A stretch of 64,000 nt of DNA from Rufibacter roseolus (GCF_017916365.1 NZ_JAFMSU010000003.1:248001-312000); one strand, 5' to 3'; shown: positions 26,447 to 35,087, numbered from the stretch's first letter. A program made the numbers and translations. Notes: generated by a model not told the origin, from the sequence alone.

Positions 26447-27223
26447 ATGTCGTGCATCGGGAAGAACATCAAGAAAATCAGGACGGTCAAAAATTTGAGC
26501 CAAGCCGCCTTTGCGCAACTCTTTGACCTGGCGCGCCCTAGCGTGGGTGCCTACGAAGAAGGCAGGTCAGAACCCAAGATTGACACGCTGGTGCAGATTG
26601 CAAGGCACTTCGGAATCAGTTTGGACCTGTTAATCACCAAAGAACTCACCGTCAATGATTTATATGGATTCGATATCTTCAAGCGGGATTTAAATCCTGA
26701 GCACCTGCTCATAAAAGTAGCAGACGCTGCTAAAGCACCGGCTTACCGCACAGCTTTGGTCATGGCGGTGGAGCAAACGGCTTATTTCACCCATCGGCAG
26801 GAAAAGCAGTTTATAGATGGACTTCCGTCCCTTATCTTACCCGGCGAGGTACAGATCCTGCACCGGGCCTTTGAGCATACCGGCTCCGAGATGCAGTACC
26901 AACAGCACGGCCTGCGCCACGGCGATATCCTGTACTGCTCGGCGTTGACCGTAGATACCTCCCAACTCAAACCCAATGAAGTCTACGTGGTCCTCACCCA
27001 GAACAAACTAGTCGCCCGCCGCTACCAGGGCCTCACAGAGGACGGCGCTCTCCTCCTTAAAGCAGACAACCCGGACTATGACCATCTCTCCATTCCAATA
27101 GCAGAGGTGACCGAGCTTTGGCACGTAGACGGCGTGTACAGCACCTATCTCAAATCACCATCCTCGCTGGAAGAGAGATTAACCCGTTTGGAGGCCCTGG
27201 TGCGGAAACTGACGGGTGAGTGA
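26447..27223 (+). CDS. XRE-family regulator with S24-like C-terminal domain
   Basis: A 258-residue regulator. Residues 5-62 form a cro/C1-type helix-turn-helix (LSQAAFAQLFDLARPSVGAYEEG). Residues about 130-235 resemble LexA/CI-type S24 domains (HGLRHGDILYCSAL, EVYVVLTQNKLVARRY, ADNPDYDHLSIPIAEV, ELWHVDGVYS). At the usual G-D-S-M nucleophile position the sequence reads G-S-E-M, and the catalytic Lys region reads V-A-R-R. Autocleavage is therefore doubtful and the domain may sense or dimerise only. A C-terminal coiled coil follows. It is divergent from the PspA-flotillin cluster, which it may control. Confidence 0.82.
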   Translation: MSCIGKNIKKIRTVKNLSQAAFAQLFDLARPSVGAYEEGRSEPKIDTLVQIARHFGISLDLLITKELTVNDLYGFDIFKRDLNPEHLLIKVADAAKAPAYRTALVMAVEQTAYFTHRQEKQFIDGLPSLILPGEVQILHRAFEHTGSEMQYQQHGLRHGDILYCSALTVDTSQLKPNEVYVVLTQNKLVARRYQGLTEDGALLLKADNPDYDHLSIPIAEVTELWHVDGVYSTYLKSPSSLEERLTRLEALVRKLTGE

Positions 27224-27253
27224 GTGAGTGAGTGAGTGAGTGAGTGAGTGAGT
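27216..27253. repeat. (GTGA)n tetranucleotide repeat across a stop codon
   Basis: About 9.5 GTGA units starting in the last two codons of the XRE gene and running over its TGA stop at 27221-27223. Because the unit contains TGA, every frame meets a stop within 12 nt. Confidence 0.95.
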
Positions 27254-27369
27254 CTTGGGCAAGGATGTTGTTTGATTAGGTAGTCGATCTCAAATTTAGT
27301 TTAAAGCTGTTTTTGGAAAAACGTAGTTGGAACCAATAGAGCATCTTAAAAAGAATACAGCATCGACCT

Positions 27370-27610
27370 GCAAAATGTCCCCCTTTGAAGGGGGTAGGGG
27401 GATGATTACTCGTGCTGATCACACGCATTATAATATGTAGGGGCTACTCCTTTGTGGTTGCCCTAATAGGTCCTGCGAACCGCTCAATTGGTGGCTCTCG
27501 CTTCACTGAAGTTGAAAACTTCAGCCCATTGTGGGTCCAAGTTGGAAACTTGAACCAGAGAGATGTAAAAAGTCATTCCCCCACCTCCTTCAAAGGGGGA
27601 CGGAACGCAT
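27370..27610. repeat. Cluster of dispersed intergenic repeats
   Basis: In order: a CCCCCTTTGAAGGGGG-type element (about 27380-27406), a GGGC...GGTTGCCC-type element (about 27436-27464), the double-hairpin module with GAAGTT/AACTTC and CAAGTT/AACTTG (about 27493-27558), and a reversed copy of the first element (about 27572-27605). No gene fits between 27224 and 27678. Confidence 0.65.
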
Positions 27611-27629
27611 GCAAAACTGGTCACCATAT

Positions 27630-27673
27630 AAAGCAAAAGCGGCTCCTACTTTAGTAGAAGCCGCTTTTGCTTT
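27630..27673. terminator. Terminator of the acyl-CoA ligase gene
   Basis: A 15-bp perfect outer stem (AAAGCAAAAGCGGCT / AGCCGCTTTTGCTTT) with an inner CTACT/AGTAG pairing. T runs occur on both strands. It lies 5 bp beyond the ligase stop. Confidence 0.85.
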
Positions 27674-27678
27674 TATGA

Positions 27679-29490
27679 TCAGGTGTAGATTTCCTGGATG
27701 AAGTTCTGATATTTCTCAAACAGGACCTTACGCTTTAGTTTAAGGGTGGGCGTGAGCTCACCGCCGGCAACGGTCCATTCCTGGGGTAAGAGGGCAAACT
27801 TTTTGAGTTGCTCCACAGGATTGAAGTTGTGGTTGTATTTCTTTACAGCCTCGGAGATAAGGGTGCGCACGCGTTTATCGGCGACGGCGGCCAAGTTTCC
27901 GGGGTATGGGAGGCCCTGGCTTGCGTACCATTCCTGCAGTGCCTTGAAAGCAGGCACAATCAGGGCGCCCACAAATTTCTGCGACTCGCCCACCACCATG
28001 ATCTGCTCAATCCAGGGGCTTTCCACCATTTTGTTTTCAATGGGCTGCGGCGCTACGTACTTGCCTCCACTGGTCTTGAAAAGCTCTTTCTTGCGATCAG
28101 TGATCTTGAGGAATTTGCCGTTGACCAGGGTGCCTATGTCCCCGGTGTGGAGCCAGCCGTCTCGCAGTACCTCGGCGGTGAGGTCGGGGCGCTTGTAGTA
28201 GCCCATCATCACGTTGGGGCCTTTGCAGAGGATTTCCCCGTCCTCAGCAATCTTCACCTCCACATCCCTTAGCAGCGGACCCACGGTGCCAAACATGCGG
28301 TTCTCCTCAGGATACCGATTGCCGCTGATGATGGGCGATGCCTCGGTAAGACCGTAGCCTTCCTGGATTACAATCTCTGCGGCGGTAAAGACTTTAAGCA
28401 ACCGCACCTGGCAAGCCGCCGCCCCCGTAATGATAGATTTCACCTCGCCGCCCATCGCCTCGCGCCATTTACTGAACACCAGCTTGTTGGCCAGGGCTAG
28501 TTGCATTTTGTAAGTTATTGGGAGGGGCGTGTTGATTTCAAACCGCTCGGCCAAGCGGAGGGCCCAGTCAAACAAAGATTTCTTCACCCCGGTGAGCTCA
28601 CTTCCTTTCCGCACAATAGTCTCGTACACTTTCTCCAGCAGGCGGGGCACAGTAGTGAAAATAGTGGGCTTTATTTCACGTAGGTTTTCGGCAATAGACT
28701 CCATGCTCTCGGCATAGTATATTGAGACGCTCGCATAGATGTAGCAATAGGTGGCCATGCGCTCAAAGGCGTGGTTCAGGGGCAGGAAGCTGATGGCTCG
28801 TTTCCCGCGCACGCCCACCTCATCAATCACCTCGGTACTGTTGAACATGTTGCTCAGGATGTTCCGGTGCGAGAGCATGACGCCTTTGGGCGTACCAGTA
28901 GTACCCGAGGTATAGAGGATGGTGGCCAAATCCTCTGGCTGGATACTATTTTTATTCTGGGCCAGTTGCCGTTCCAGATCACTGGAAACCTCAAAAAGGA
29001 GTTCCTTCCAATGCAGGGCTTCCGGCACGGGGCTAAAGGTGTAGATTTTCTGCAGCGCCGGCAGATCTCCCTTCACGTTTTGCACCTTTATATAAAGGTT
29101 CTTGTCGCCCACAAAAACCATTTTTACGGCGGCATCCTGTAAGACGAATTTCAGCTCCTCATCATTGATGGTAGGGTAGATGGGCACGGAGATAGCCCCG
29201 ATTTGCTGAATAGCCAGATCCACCAGAATCCACTCGGGCCGGTTGGCACTGATGATGGCGATCTTGTCCCGACCTTCGGCGGTGCCGTCTCCGGAAGATA
29301 TTCCCTGCGCCAAGAGCCCCACGCTTAATTGGTTCACGGTATCTACCACTTCCTGGGTGGAGTACTTGCGCCAGGCACCATTTTCTTTGGCGCTGAGCAT
29401 GTCTTCCAAGGGCATATTCTTCAATTGGTATGCCAGGCAATCAAACAGTCTGGTTGGCTCTTCTGGTGAGCCTTTCTTCGGAGTCAGCAC
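27679..29490 (-). CDS. Long-chain fatty acid-CoA ligase (AMP-binding)
   Basis: A 603-residue acyl-CoA synthetase of the ANL superfamily, FadD15-like. It has the P-loop YTSGTTGTPKGVMLSH (about residues 195-210), the A5 motif YGLTEASP, the A7/A8 region DGWLHTGDIG, and the late motif ITDRKKELFKTSGGKYVAPQ. It activates long-chain fatty acids with ATP and CoA at the membrane. The start is a GTG at 29490: an in-frame stop lies 24 bp upstream, no ATG intervenes, and the N terminus then aligns with family starts (TRLFD). It is single-gene with a strong terminator. Confidence 0.92.
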   Translation of the reverse strand: MLTPKKGSPEEPTRLFDCLAYQLKNMPLEDMLSAKENGAWRKYSTQEVVDTVNQLSVGLLAQGISSGDGTAEGRDKIAIISANRPEWILVDLAIQQIGAISVPIYPTINDEELKFVLQDAAVKMVFVGDKNLYIKVQNVKGDLPALQKIYTFSPVPEALHWKELLFEVSSDLERQLAQNKNSIQPEDLATILYTSGTTGTPKGVMLSHRNILSNMFNSTEVIDEVGVRGKRAISFLPLNHAFERMATYCYIYASVSIYYAESMESIAENLREIKPTIFTTVPRLLEKVYETIVRKGSELTGVKKSLFDWALRLAERFEINTPLPITYKMQLALANKLVFSKWREAMGGEVKSIITGAAACQVRLLKVFTAAEIVIQEGYGLTEASPIISGNRYPEENRMFGTVGPLLRDVEVKIAEDGEILCKGPNVMMGYYKRPDLTAEVLRDGWLHTGDIGTLVNGKFLKITDRKKELFKTSGGKYVAPQPIENKMVESPWIEQIMVVGESQKFVGALIVPAFKALQEWYASQGLPYPGNLAAVADKRVRTLISEAVKKYNHNFNPVEQLKKFALLPQEWTVAGGELTPTLKLKRKVLFEKYQNFIQEIYT

Positions 29491-29895
29491 GGGTTCCAGG
29501 GATATTTTAGGTTAAAAAGGGGCACAGGAGCTTTATCGCCCATTTTCGCGGGCTAAAAGTACTCGTATTTTACGGCTTAAAGAAGAAAGCAGATACCCAC
29601 ATCGCAGTACACCCGGACAGAATTATACAGGCCTGGCATTCAGCTCAAAACTCGCTTAAAAAGCTTCTAAATGAGTTTTCCAAAGTACCTCCCGGCGCCT
29701 GCGACTACTATCCGGCTAGAAAAAATGAAAGCCTTCTTGACTCTTGTGCAGTAAGCCTTCGGAGTTACTAAATCCGATTAAGGGCTATTTTGTAATAAAA
29801 GCCCCAAAAATGCTCTCTAAATCTAAAGCCAAACACCGGTGATAGCTGCCGGATCTACTGTCCTCGTATCCCTGGCTGTAAATAACCTATATTTC
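29491..29895. other. Intergenic region without a gene
   Basis: About 400 bp between the ligase start and the S-box leader promoter. I see only AT-rich sequence and no ORF, repeat or hairpin I would defend. Confidence 0.6.
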
Positions 29896-29928
29896 TTTTG
29901 CTATATAAGGACCTGATTTCTACCTTAG
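29896..29928 (+). promoter_or_regulatory. Candidate promoter of the M14 peptidase leader
   Basis: TTTTG at 29896-29900, 20 nt spacing, then TACCTTAG at 29921-29928. This is one base from the Bacteroidota -7 consensus at the usual distance. Transcription would start just at the 5' strand of riboswitch stem P1. Confidence 0.5.
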
Positions 29929-29930
29929 CC

Positions 29931-30044
29931 CTGAAATTATACCGAAGAGGGGAGAGAGCAGGCTCTGAGAACCTCTAGCAACCGTTAACCAAGTTAAAAA
30001 GGTGCTAACTCCTGCCCAGCCAAATGGGAAATATAAGTTTTCAG
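29931..30044 (+). ncRNA. S-box (SAM-I-like) riboswitch upstream of the M14 peptidase
   Basis: All architectural parts of an S-box RNA can be drawn. P1: CTGAAA-TTATA (29931-29941) with TATAA-GT-TTTCAG (30032-30044). P2: AGAGG (29946-29950) with CCTCT (29972-29976). P2b: GAG/CTC hairpin whose loop AGCAGG (29957-29962) can form a pseudoknot with CCTGC (30011-30015). The conserved AGCAACC follows, then P3 TTAAC-CAA-GTTAA, then the conserved AAGGTGCTAA, then P4 CCCA/TGGG. The copy at 38523-38626 keeps the unpaired conserved bases and changes P3 on both sides, supporting the fold. Ligand SAM is inferred from the core. Confidence 0.75.
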
Positions 30045-30047
30045 ACC

Positions 30048-30146
30048 ATGCTCAGCAGCCACCACCTTTCCAACGCAAATCTTCTTTCGTTATCTACTGC
30101 TTCAGGCTATTCCGTTGCCTGTATGCACTCTTGTTGTTGCTGTTAG
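30048..30146 (+). CDS. Leader peptide ending Cys-Cys-Cys-Cys (copy 1)
   Basis: A 32-codon ORF starting 3 nt after riboswitch stem P1 and ending M-H-S-C-C-C-C-stop, with codons TGT TGT TGC TGT TAG. The other S-box leader (38423-38515) has a 30-codon ORF at the same position ending M-Q-A-C-C-C-C-stop with the identical last five codons, while the rest of the peptide differs. Conservation of only the start and the Cys run is what a cysteine-sensing leader peptide would show. There is no Shine-Dalgarno sequence, as usual in Bacteroidota. Function as an attenuator is inference. Confidence 0.65.
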   Translation: MLSSHHLSNANLLSLSTASGYSVACMHSCCCC

Positions 30147-30186
30147 GTTCCTTAGACATTCCGGGCTCCCGGGCATCTATCCTTCT

Positions 30187-30212
30187 GCGCTGACGCAGCG
30201 CTCTTCTGTTTT
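30187..30212 (+). promoter_or_regulatory. Candidate attenuator hairpin, M14 leader
   Basis: A 6-bp stem GCGCTG / CAGCGC with a 3-nt loop (30187-30201), followed by the T-rich TCTTCTGTTTT. It begins 41 nt after the leader-peptide stop codon. It is weaker evidence than the equivalent in the susC leader. Confidence 0.35.
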
Positions 30213-30239
30213 CTAGCTACTTTTTCAGTTTTACTCTTT

Positions 30240-30419
30240 ATGTACACGGCACTTGCGCAGGCAAGGGCAAAGAAACCGGCGTTTGCCTGGGGTACTTCTT
30301 TGCACGCCTGCCTCTCCTCTACCCTGGCGGCGCTTTGTCGCTTCCTCTCTCTTTGCTGTTGCGGCATCATTATTCCTCGCCGCTACGCTTTTAACCCATT
30401 TTTTGAAAATCACCCTTAA
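30240..30419 (+). CDS. Possible second leader ORF with a Cys cluster (copy 1)
   Basis: A 59-codon ORF ending 6 nt before the peptidase ATG. It contains L-C-R-F-L-S-L-C-C-C-G, with three Cys codons in a row at 30354-30362. These lie 222 nt after the first Cys run, nearly the same spacing as in the susC leader (220 nt). Unlike the susC copy, the ORF continues beyond the cysteines. It could couple translation to the peptidase gene. Coding is uncertain. Confidence 0.35.
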   Translation: MYTALAQARAKKPAFAWGTSLHACLSSTLAALCRFLSLCCCGIIIPRRYAFNPFFENHP

Positions 30420-30425
30420 AACACC

Positions 30426-33032
30426 ATGAAATCATCCTTACAATTACACAGGGCGCTTCTGGTCCTGGCCGCCTGGGTCCTGACCCTTGTTCCGGCCCTG
30501 GCGCAAAGCAGCTATTATTTCCCGAAGACGAAGAACTTTGACGCCGCTATTCCCACGCCTGAGCAGTTCCTGGGCTACGGCATAGGCGAGCGCCACAGTC
30601 GCTATGAACAATCGGTGGCTTACCTCAAAGAGTTGGACCGACTCTCCGACAAAGTGAAAGTGCAGACCATCGGGTTTACCTATGAACTGCGCCCGCAGGT
30701 GGTGGCCATTATCACCTCGCCCGAGAACCACGCCCGCCTGGAAGACATCCGGAAAGAGCACCTGCAGCTAGCCGATGTCTCTAAACCACTGCCCAACCTG
30801 GCCAACGCACCGGTGTTCGTGAACCTGGGCTACAGCGTGCACGGCAACGAGGCCTCCAGCCTGGAAGCCTCCCTCCTAACGGCCTACTACTACACCGCCA
30901 ACCAGGACACAGAAACCCAGCGCGCTTTGAAAGAAGCGGTGATTTTGCTCGATCCTGCCCATAACCCCGATGGCCGCGACCGGCACGCCAACTGGATCAA
31001 TGTCCACCAGAGCGACCCTTCAGTAGCAGACCCCGCCGATTGGGAACACAACGAGGTATGGCCCGGCGGCCGCGGCAACCACTACTGGTTTGACCTGAAC
31101 CGCGACTGGTTGCCCATCGCGCACGTGGAAAGCAGAAACCGCCTCAAATTCTACCATGAGTGGCTCCCCAACGTGGTCATTGATTTCCACGAGATGGGCA
31201 CCAACTCCACCTACTACTTTGAGCCCAGCAAACCCTACGGCTCCGAGAACTACCTGGTGCCCCGCAGCACCTATGACAACCTGAACGTGATCATCGCCAA
31301 GTACCACGCCGCCGCGCTGGACGAGATCGGGTCTCTTTATTTCACCAAAGAGCAGTACGATAACATTTACCCCGGTTACGGCTCCACCTACCCCGATTTC
31401 CAGGGGGGCGTGGGCATCACCACCGAGCAGGCCAGCTCGCGCGGTAACCGCCAGGAGAATTCCACCGGCGTGCTGACCTTCGCCTTCGGAATCCGGAACC
31501 ACCTGAGCACGGGGCTAGCTACAGTGAAAGGAGCCGTGGAGAACCGCGAGACCTTCCTCAAACACCAGCGCGAGTTCTATAAATCCGGCATCGCCGATGG
31601 CCGCAAGAATCCGGTGAAAGCCTATGTGTACGGCGAGAAATACGATGCCACGCGCCTGCGGAATTTCACCGAACTGCTGCTGGCCCACAAAATTGAGGTA
31701 TATGAACTGCCCGGCAACCAGACCATCAACGGCACCGCCTTCGAGAAAGGGAAATCCTTTGTAGTGCCCACTGAGCAGCCGCAATACCGCTTGGTAGAGT
31801 CTATCTTTGCCAAAAACACAAACTTACCCGACAGTGTGTTCTACGATGCCTCCACCTGGACCCTGGCCCTGGCATATGGTCTGCCGCACGTGGGCGCCAC
31901 TAAACCCGTGAACCGCGGAAACAAAGTAACGGCCCTGCCTTCCCTTTCCGCCACTGCTCCGCCCAAAAGCAACTACGCCTACCTCCTGGACTGGACGGAT
32001 TACAACACCGCCGGCGCCTTGTACCAACTGCAATCCTTAGGCGTAACCGCTCAAACCGCCTTGAAGCCTTTCACGGCCAACACCACAGCGGGCGCCAAAG
32101 ACTACTTGCCCGGCGCCATCACCATTCCGGTGGCCTCGCAGAAAATCTCGTCTGACTCGCTGTACAAAGCCATCCAGAAAGTTGTCGCAGACCGCCAAAT
32201 CAACATCACCGCGGTGAACAGCGGTTTCAGCGCCAAAGGCATTGACCTGGGTAGCAGCAACATCCAGACCATCCGGAAACCCGAGGCTCTGATGCTGGTA
32301 GGCACCGGCGTGCAAGGTCCGGAGGCTGGCGAGGTGTGGTTCTTGCTGGATTCTCAGCTGAAGATGCCCATCACCAAAGCCGAGTTGAGTTCTTTCCCGC
32401 GCCTGTCTTTGGCCCGTTACAATACCATCGTGCTGGTAAGCGGCGCCTACAACAGCCTGGACAAAAACACTGTGGACAAACTGAAGCGCTGGGTTACCGA
32501 GGGCGGCACATTAATCACCTTCAAAACCGCCTCTGAGTGGGCCATCAAACAAGGCATCGCGAATGCCCGCCTTCTCTCCCCTGCTGATACCGCCGCTAAA
32601 ACCGTGCGCCAGGATTACATCAACGCCCGCGAACTCGAAGGCGCCAAATCGGTAGGCGGCTCTATTTACGAGACCGACCTGGACATCACGCACCCGCTGG
32701 CCTTCGGCTACACCTCCCGCAAACTGAGCGTGTACCGCAACAGCAACGTGTTCCTGGCACCCAGCAAAAGCTCGTATGAGACCGTGGCCCAATACACCGC
32801 CAATCCTTTGCAAAGTGGCTACGTGTCCAAAGCCAACCTGAAGAAAATCGCCAACTCCGCTTCGCTCTTAGCGCAGAACCAAGGCCAGGGCACAGTGGTC
32901 CTCTTCGCGGATAACCCCAACTTCCGGGGAAGCTGGTACGGCACCAATCGCCTGTTCTTCAACGCCCTGTTCTTCGGCAACATCATTAAAACCGTTGGCG
33001 GTGTGCCTGCTGGTGCGGAGGAAGAGGAATAA
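30426..33032 (+). CDS. Exported M14-family zinc carboxypeptidase
   Basis: An 868-residue periplasmic or secreted metallopeptidase. The signal peptide (about 1-26) ends in PALAQ. The M14 domain (about 55-390) has zinc ligands His139 and Glu142 in HGNEAS and His255 in VIDFHEMG. It also has the substrate-binding HNPDGRDRH and FDLNRDW segments and a probable catalytic Glu334 in GITTEQAS. The C-terminal half resembles a glutamine-amidotransferase-like fold without a recognised active site. It would release amino acids from peptides. Its mRNA carries an approximately 380-nt leader with an S-box and poly-Cys ORFs, suggesting induction when sulfur amino acids are short. Confidence 0.9.
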   Translation: MKSSLQLHRALLVLAAWVLTLVPALAQSSYYFPKTKNFDAAIPTPEQFLGYGIGERHSRYEQSVAYLKELDRLSDKVKVQTIGFTYELRPQVVAIITSPENHARLEDIRKEHLQLADVSKPLPNLANAPVFVNLGYSVHGNEASSLEASLLTAYYYTANQDTETQRALKEAVILLDPAHNPDGRDRHANWINVHQSDPSVADPADWEHNEVWPGGRGNHYWFDLNRDWLPIAHVESRNRLKFYHEWLPNVVIDFHEMGTNSTYYFEPSKPYGSENYLVPRSTYDNLNVIIAKYHAAALDEIGSLYFTKEQYDNIYPGYGSTYPDFQGGVGITTEQASSRGNRQENSTGVLTFAFGIRNHLSTGLATVKGAVENRETFLKHQREFYKSGIADGRKNPVKAYVYGEKYDATRLRNFTELLLAHKIEVYELPGNQTINGTAFEKGKSFVVPTEQPQYRLVESIFAKNTNLPDSVFYDASTWTLALAYGLPHVGATKPVNRGNKVTALPSLSATAPPKSNYAYLLDWTDYNTAGALYQLQSLGVTAQTALKPFTANTTAGAKDYLPGAITIPVASQKISSDSLYKAIQKVVADRQINITAVNSGFSAKGIDLGSSNIQTIRKPEALMLVGTGVQGPEAGEVWFLLDSQLKMPITKAELSSFPRLSLARYNTIVLVSGAYNSLDKNTVDKLKRWVTEGGTLITFKTASEWAIKQGIANARLLSPADTAAKTVRQDYINARELEGAKSVGGSIYETDLDITHPLAFGYTSRKLSVYRNSNVFLAPSKSSYETVAQYTANPLQSGYVSKANLKKIANSASLLAQNQGQGTVVLFADNPNFRGSWYGTNRLFFNALFFGNIIKTVGGVPAGAEEEE

Positions 33033-33170
33033 TGCACTGTATCTCCCTTGTATTCCTGAAAGGATTTTGGTAGCGAACGGCAATAATGCTTACTAATCGC
33101 CTCTCTAGCTTGCCATAAGACCCTTTCAGGATAACAGAAGGGGAATTGGTTTGTACTTCTATCTTAAATG

Positions 33171-33202
33171 AAAGCGGCTACCAAAAGGTAGCCGCTTTTT
33201 TA
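33171..33202 (+). terminator. Terminator of the M14 peptidase gene
   Basis: A 12-bp perfect stem (AAAGCGGCTACC / GGTAGCCGCTTT) with loop AAAA, then a T run. Confidence 0.85.
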
Positions 33203-33239
33203 TTGCTGTTCTGATGATAAAAGATTGTACAGCATTCAT

Positions 33240-33560
33240 CATTCCTTTTTCACGTATTCCGTCCCCCGTTGAAGGGGTAGGGGGATGACAAGGCGGTTCT
33301 TGTGTCAACTGCTCTTGCTACAGAAAGGCGACAGGGCAGAAAGTCATCTCCTACTCAGAAAGGGCAACCACAAGGGATTGCCCCTACAGTTTAGGAATGA
33401 CATAATCAGCACGAGTAATCATCCCCCTACCCCCTTCAAAGGGGGACGGAATGCGTGCTAATTTTATTACCTATTTCTATATCCCTCCCTATGGTTCAAG
33501 TTTTCAACTTGGACCTACCATGACCTGAAGTTTGCAACTTCAGTGAGGCGCAAGCCTCAA
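33240..33560. repeat. Cluster of dispersed intergenic repeats
   Basis: A CCCCCGTTGAAGGGG element (about 33260-33288), a GGGCAACC...GGGATTGCCC element (33362-33389), a reversed CCCCCTACCCCC element (about 33421-33452) and the double-hairpin module CAAGTT/AACTTG plus CTGAAGTT/AACTTCAG (about 33493-33560). All are also found elsewhere in the window. It lies between the convergent peptidase and SusD genes. Confidence 0.65.
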
Positions 33561-33640
33561 ACCAGACAACTGATAAAATAACAATCCCTCCCCTTTTAAG
33601 CCCATTTTCCCAAAAACAACCTCAAAACATCAACAAAAAA

Positions 33641-33674
33641 GAAAAGGAGTACCGCTTCTGCGGTACTCCTTTTC
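33641..33674 (-). terminator. Terminator of the SusCD operon
   Basis: A 15-bp perfect stem (GAAAAGGAGTACCGC / GCGGTACTCCTTTTC) with loop TTCT, followed by a T run on the minus strand, 22 bp beyond the SusD stop. Confidence 0.88.
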
Positions 33675-33696
33675 ACATGCAAAGGAAAAATTACAA

Positions 33697-35076
33697 TTAA
33701 TACCCGGGGTTCTGGTCTTCTGGTCCCAAGTCTGGGTCTGCGACGATGTCAGCGTTGGGGATGGGGTACAGGAACTTGTTGGGGTCCGTGATGCCCAGGA
33801 CGGCTTGGGCACGGCCGGTGCGGATGAGGTCAAACCAGCGGTGGCCTTCAAAGGCGAGTTCCAGTTTGCGTTCCTGCTCAATGGCCAGCAACAACCCAGG
33901 AGCATTCAGCAAGGTCAGTTTCTCAACGCGGGCTCTCTCCCGAATGGCGTTCACATCGGCTAGGGCACCTACCAGGTTTGGAGCGGCTTTCTTCACGCGG
34001 GCCTCGGCACGGATGAGGTACTGCTCAGAGATCCGCAGAAGAAACGCTGGGTCATCGCTGGTGCCATTACGGAAGTATTTTTTGCCGTAGACAATGGTGC
34101 CGGAGGTCCCGATGAGGATGCTGCGGGCGCCGCCCACGGCCGGATTGCGCAATTCGCTGGTGATGGTCTGACCAGGAATCCATTCCAAACGGCCACCGCT
34201 GGAGCTGGGCAGCCAGTAAGAGGCGTGGCTGTTGCCGTTGGCAGTGGTGTAGGCCAGTTCCAGAATGCTTTCGGGGGTGAGCAGGCCCTGGATGGTTTGC
34301 TCATATGGATACACCAGCTGGGCCTTCTTCGCGTCAATCACCTTGGTGGCGTAGTTCTCGGCCTCAGTCCAGTTCTCCTGGTAGAGGTAGAAGCGGGCTT
34401 TCAGGGCCCACACAGCCAGCAAAGAAGCGCGGGCGGGTGTAGTGTAGGAAGCGCCGACGGCGCCGTTCTCCACCGCGGTGAAAAGTTGTTCGGCCTGGTT
34501 CAGATCAGACAGCACCTGGGCGTAGGTTTCGGCTTTCGTGGAGCGGCCGATGCCTTGTCCGTCCAGTTTAGATTCCGTGGGCGTGAGAACCAGTTGGGCA
34601 CCGCCCCAGGCCCGGGCAATGTCAAAGTAGGCAAGGCCGCGCAGGAAGTGGGCTTCCGCCAGTGTGCTTTTCCGCAGGTTCTCGGTTAAGGCTGGGTCCT
34701 TGATGGCCGGTACTTTGGCAATGAGGTTGTTAGCCAGGTTGATCACGCGGTAAATCTGACGCCAGGTACTCAGGATGGAGCTGTTCTCTGACTGGATGCC
34801 GTTGCGGTCAAACTGCCGGTAGAAGTCAAAAGACCCGATGGACTCCGCCTCGTCTGAGGACAGGTAAGACAAAGCCGGGTAATCCAAGCCGTAGTAGTTG
34901 TTGCTTTGAAGCTCGCTGTACGTGCCTAACAGGGCGGCCTGCGCACCGCGGGCATCTACCAAGGCGGTGGAAGACAAGACTTCGGTGGCCGGGTCCGGCT
35001 CCAGCAAATCGCAACTGGAGAACAGAACGGCGGCGGCTAAGACAAAGGTTTTATAGGAAGTTAGAATATTTTTCAT
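33697..35076 (-). CDS. SusD/RagB-family nutrient-binding lipoprotein
   Basis: A 459-residue outer-membrane lipoprotein. The lipobox is LFSSC with Cys22. The body has TPR-like helices (AEAHFLRGLAYFDIARAWGG, ARASLLAVWALKARFYLYQ) and the C-terminal SusD signature RKLELAFEGHRWFDLIRTG near residue 420. It is the lid of the SusC channel and captures ligand at the cell surface. It starts 11 bp after susC ends. There is no glycoside hydrolase, sigma/anti-sigma pair or sulfatase beside it. With the S-box/Cys leader, this suggests a peptide or sulfur-compound ligand rather than a glycan. Confidence 0.94.
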   Translation of the reverse strand: MKNILTSYKTFVLAAAVLFSSCDLLEPDPATEVLSSTALVDARGAQAALLGTYSELQSNNYYGLDYPALSYLSSDEAESIGSFDFYRQFDRNGIQSENSSILSTWRQIYRVINLANNLIAKVPAIKDPALTENLRKSTLAEAHFLRGLAYFDIARAWGGAQLVLTPTESKLDGQGIGRSTKAETYAQVLSDLNQAEQLFTAVENGAVGASYTTPARASLLAVWALKARFYLYQENWTEAENYATKVIDAKKAQLVYPYEQTIQGLLTPESILELAYTTANGNSHASYWLPSSSGGRLEWIPGQTITSELRNPAVGGARSILIGTSGTIVYGKKYFRNGTSDDPAFLLRISEQYLIRAEARVKKAAPNLVGALADVNAIRERARVEKLTLLNAPGLLLAIEQERKLELAFEGHRWFDLIRTGRAQAVLGITDPNKFLYPIPNADIVADPDLGPEDQNPGY

Positions 35077-35087
35077 GGCTGGTTTTC

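Noticed and set aside
27216-27253. Phase-variable switch at the C terminus of the XRE regulator
   Set aside because: Every reading frame of GTGA repeats contains TGA within 12 nt, so repeat-number changes cannot alter the protein by more than a few residues.
30002-30193. A 63-codon frame starting inside the riboswitch of the peptidase leader
   Set aside because: It starts within the conserved S-box core and is not preserved in the second leader, while the overlapping Cys-run ORF is.
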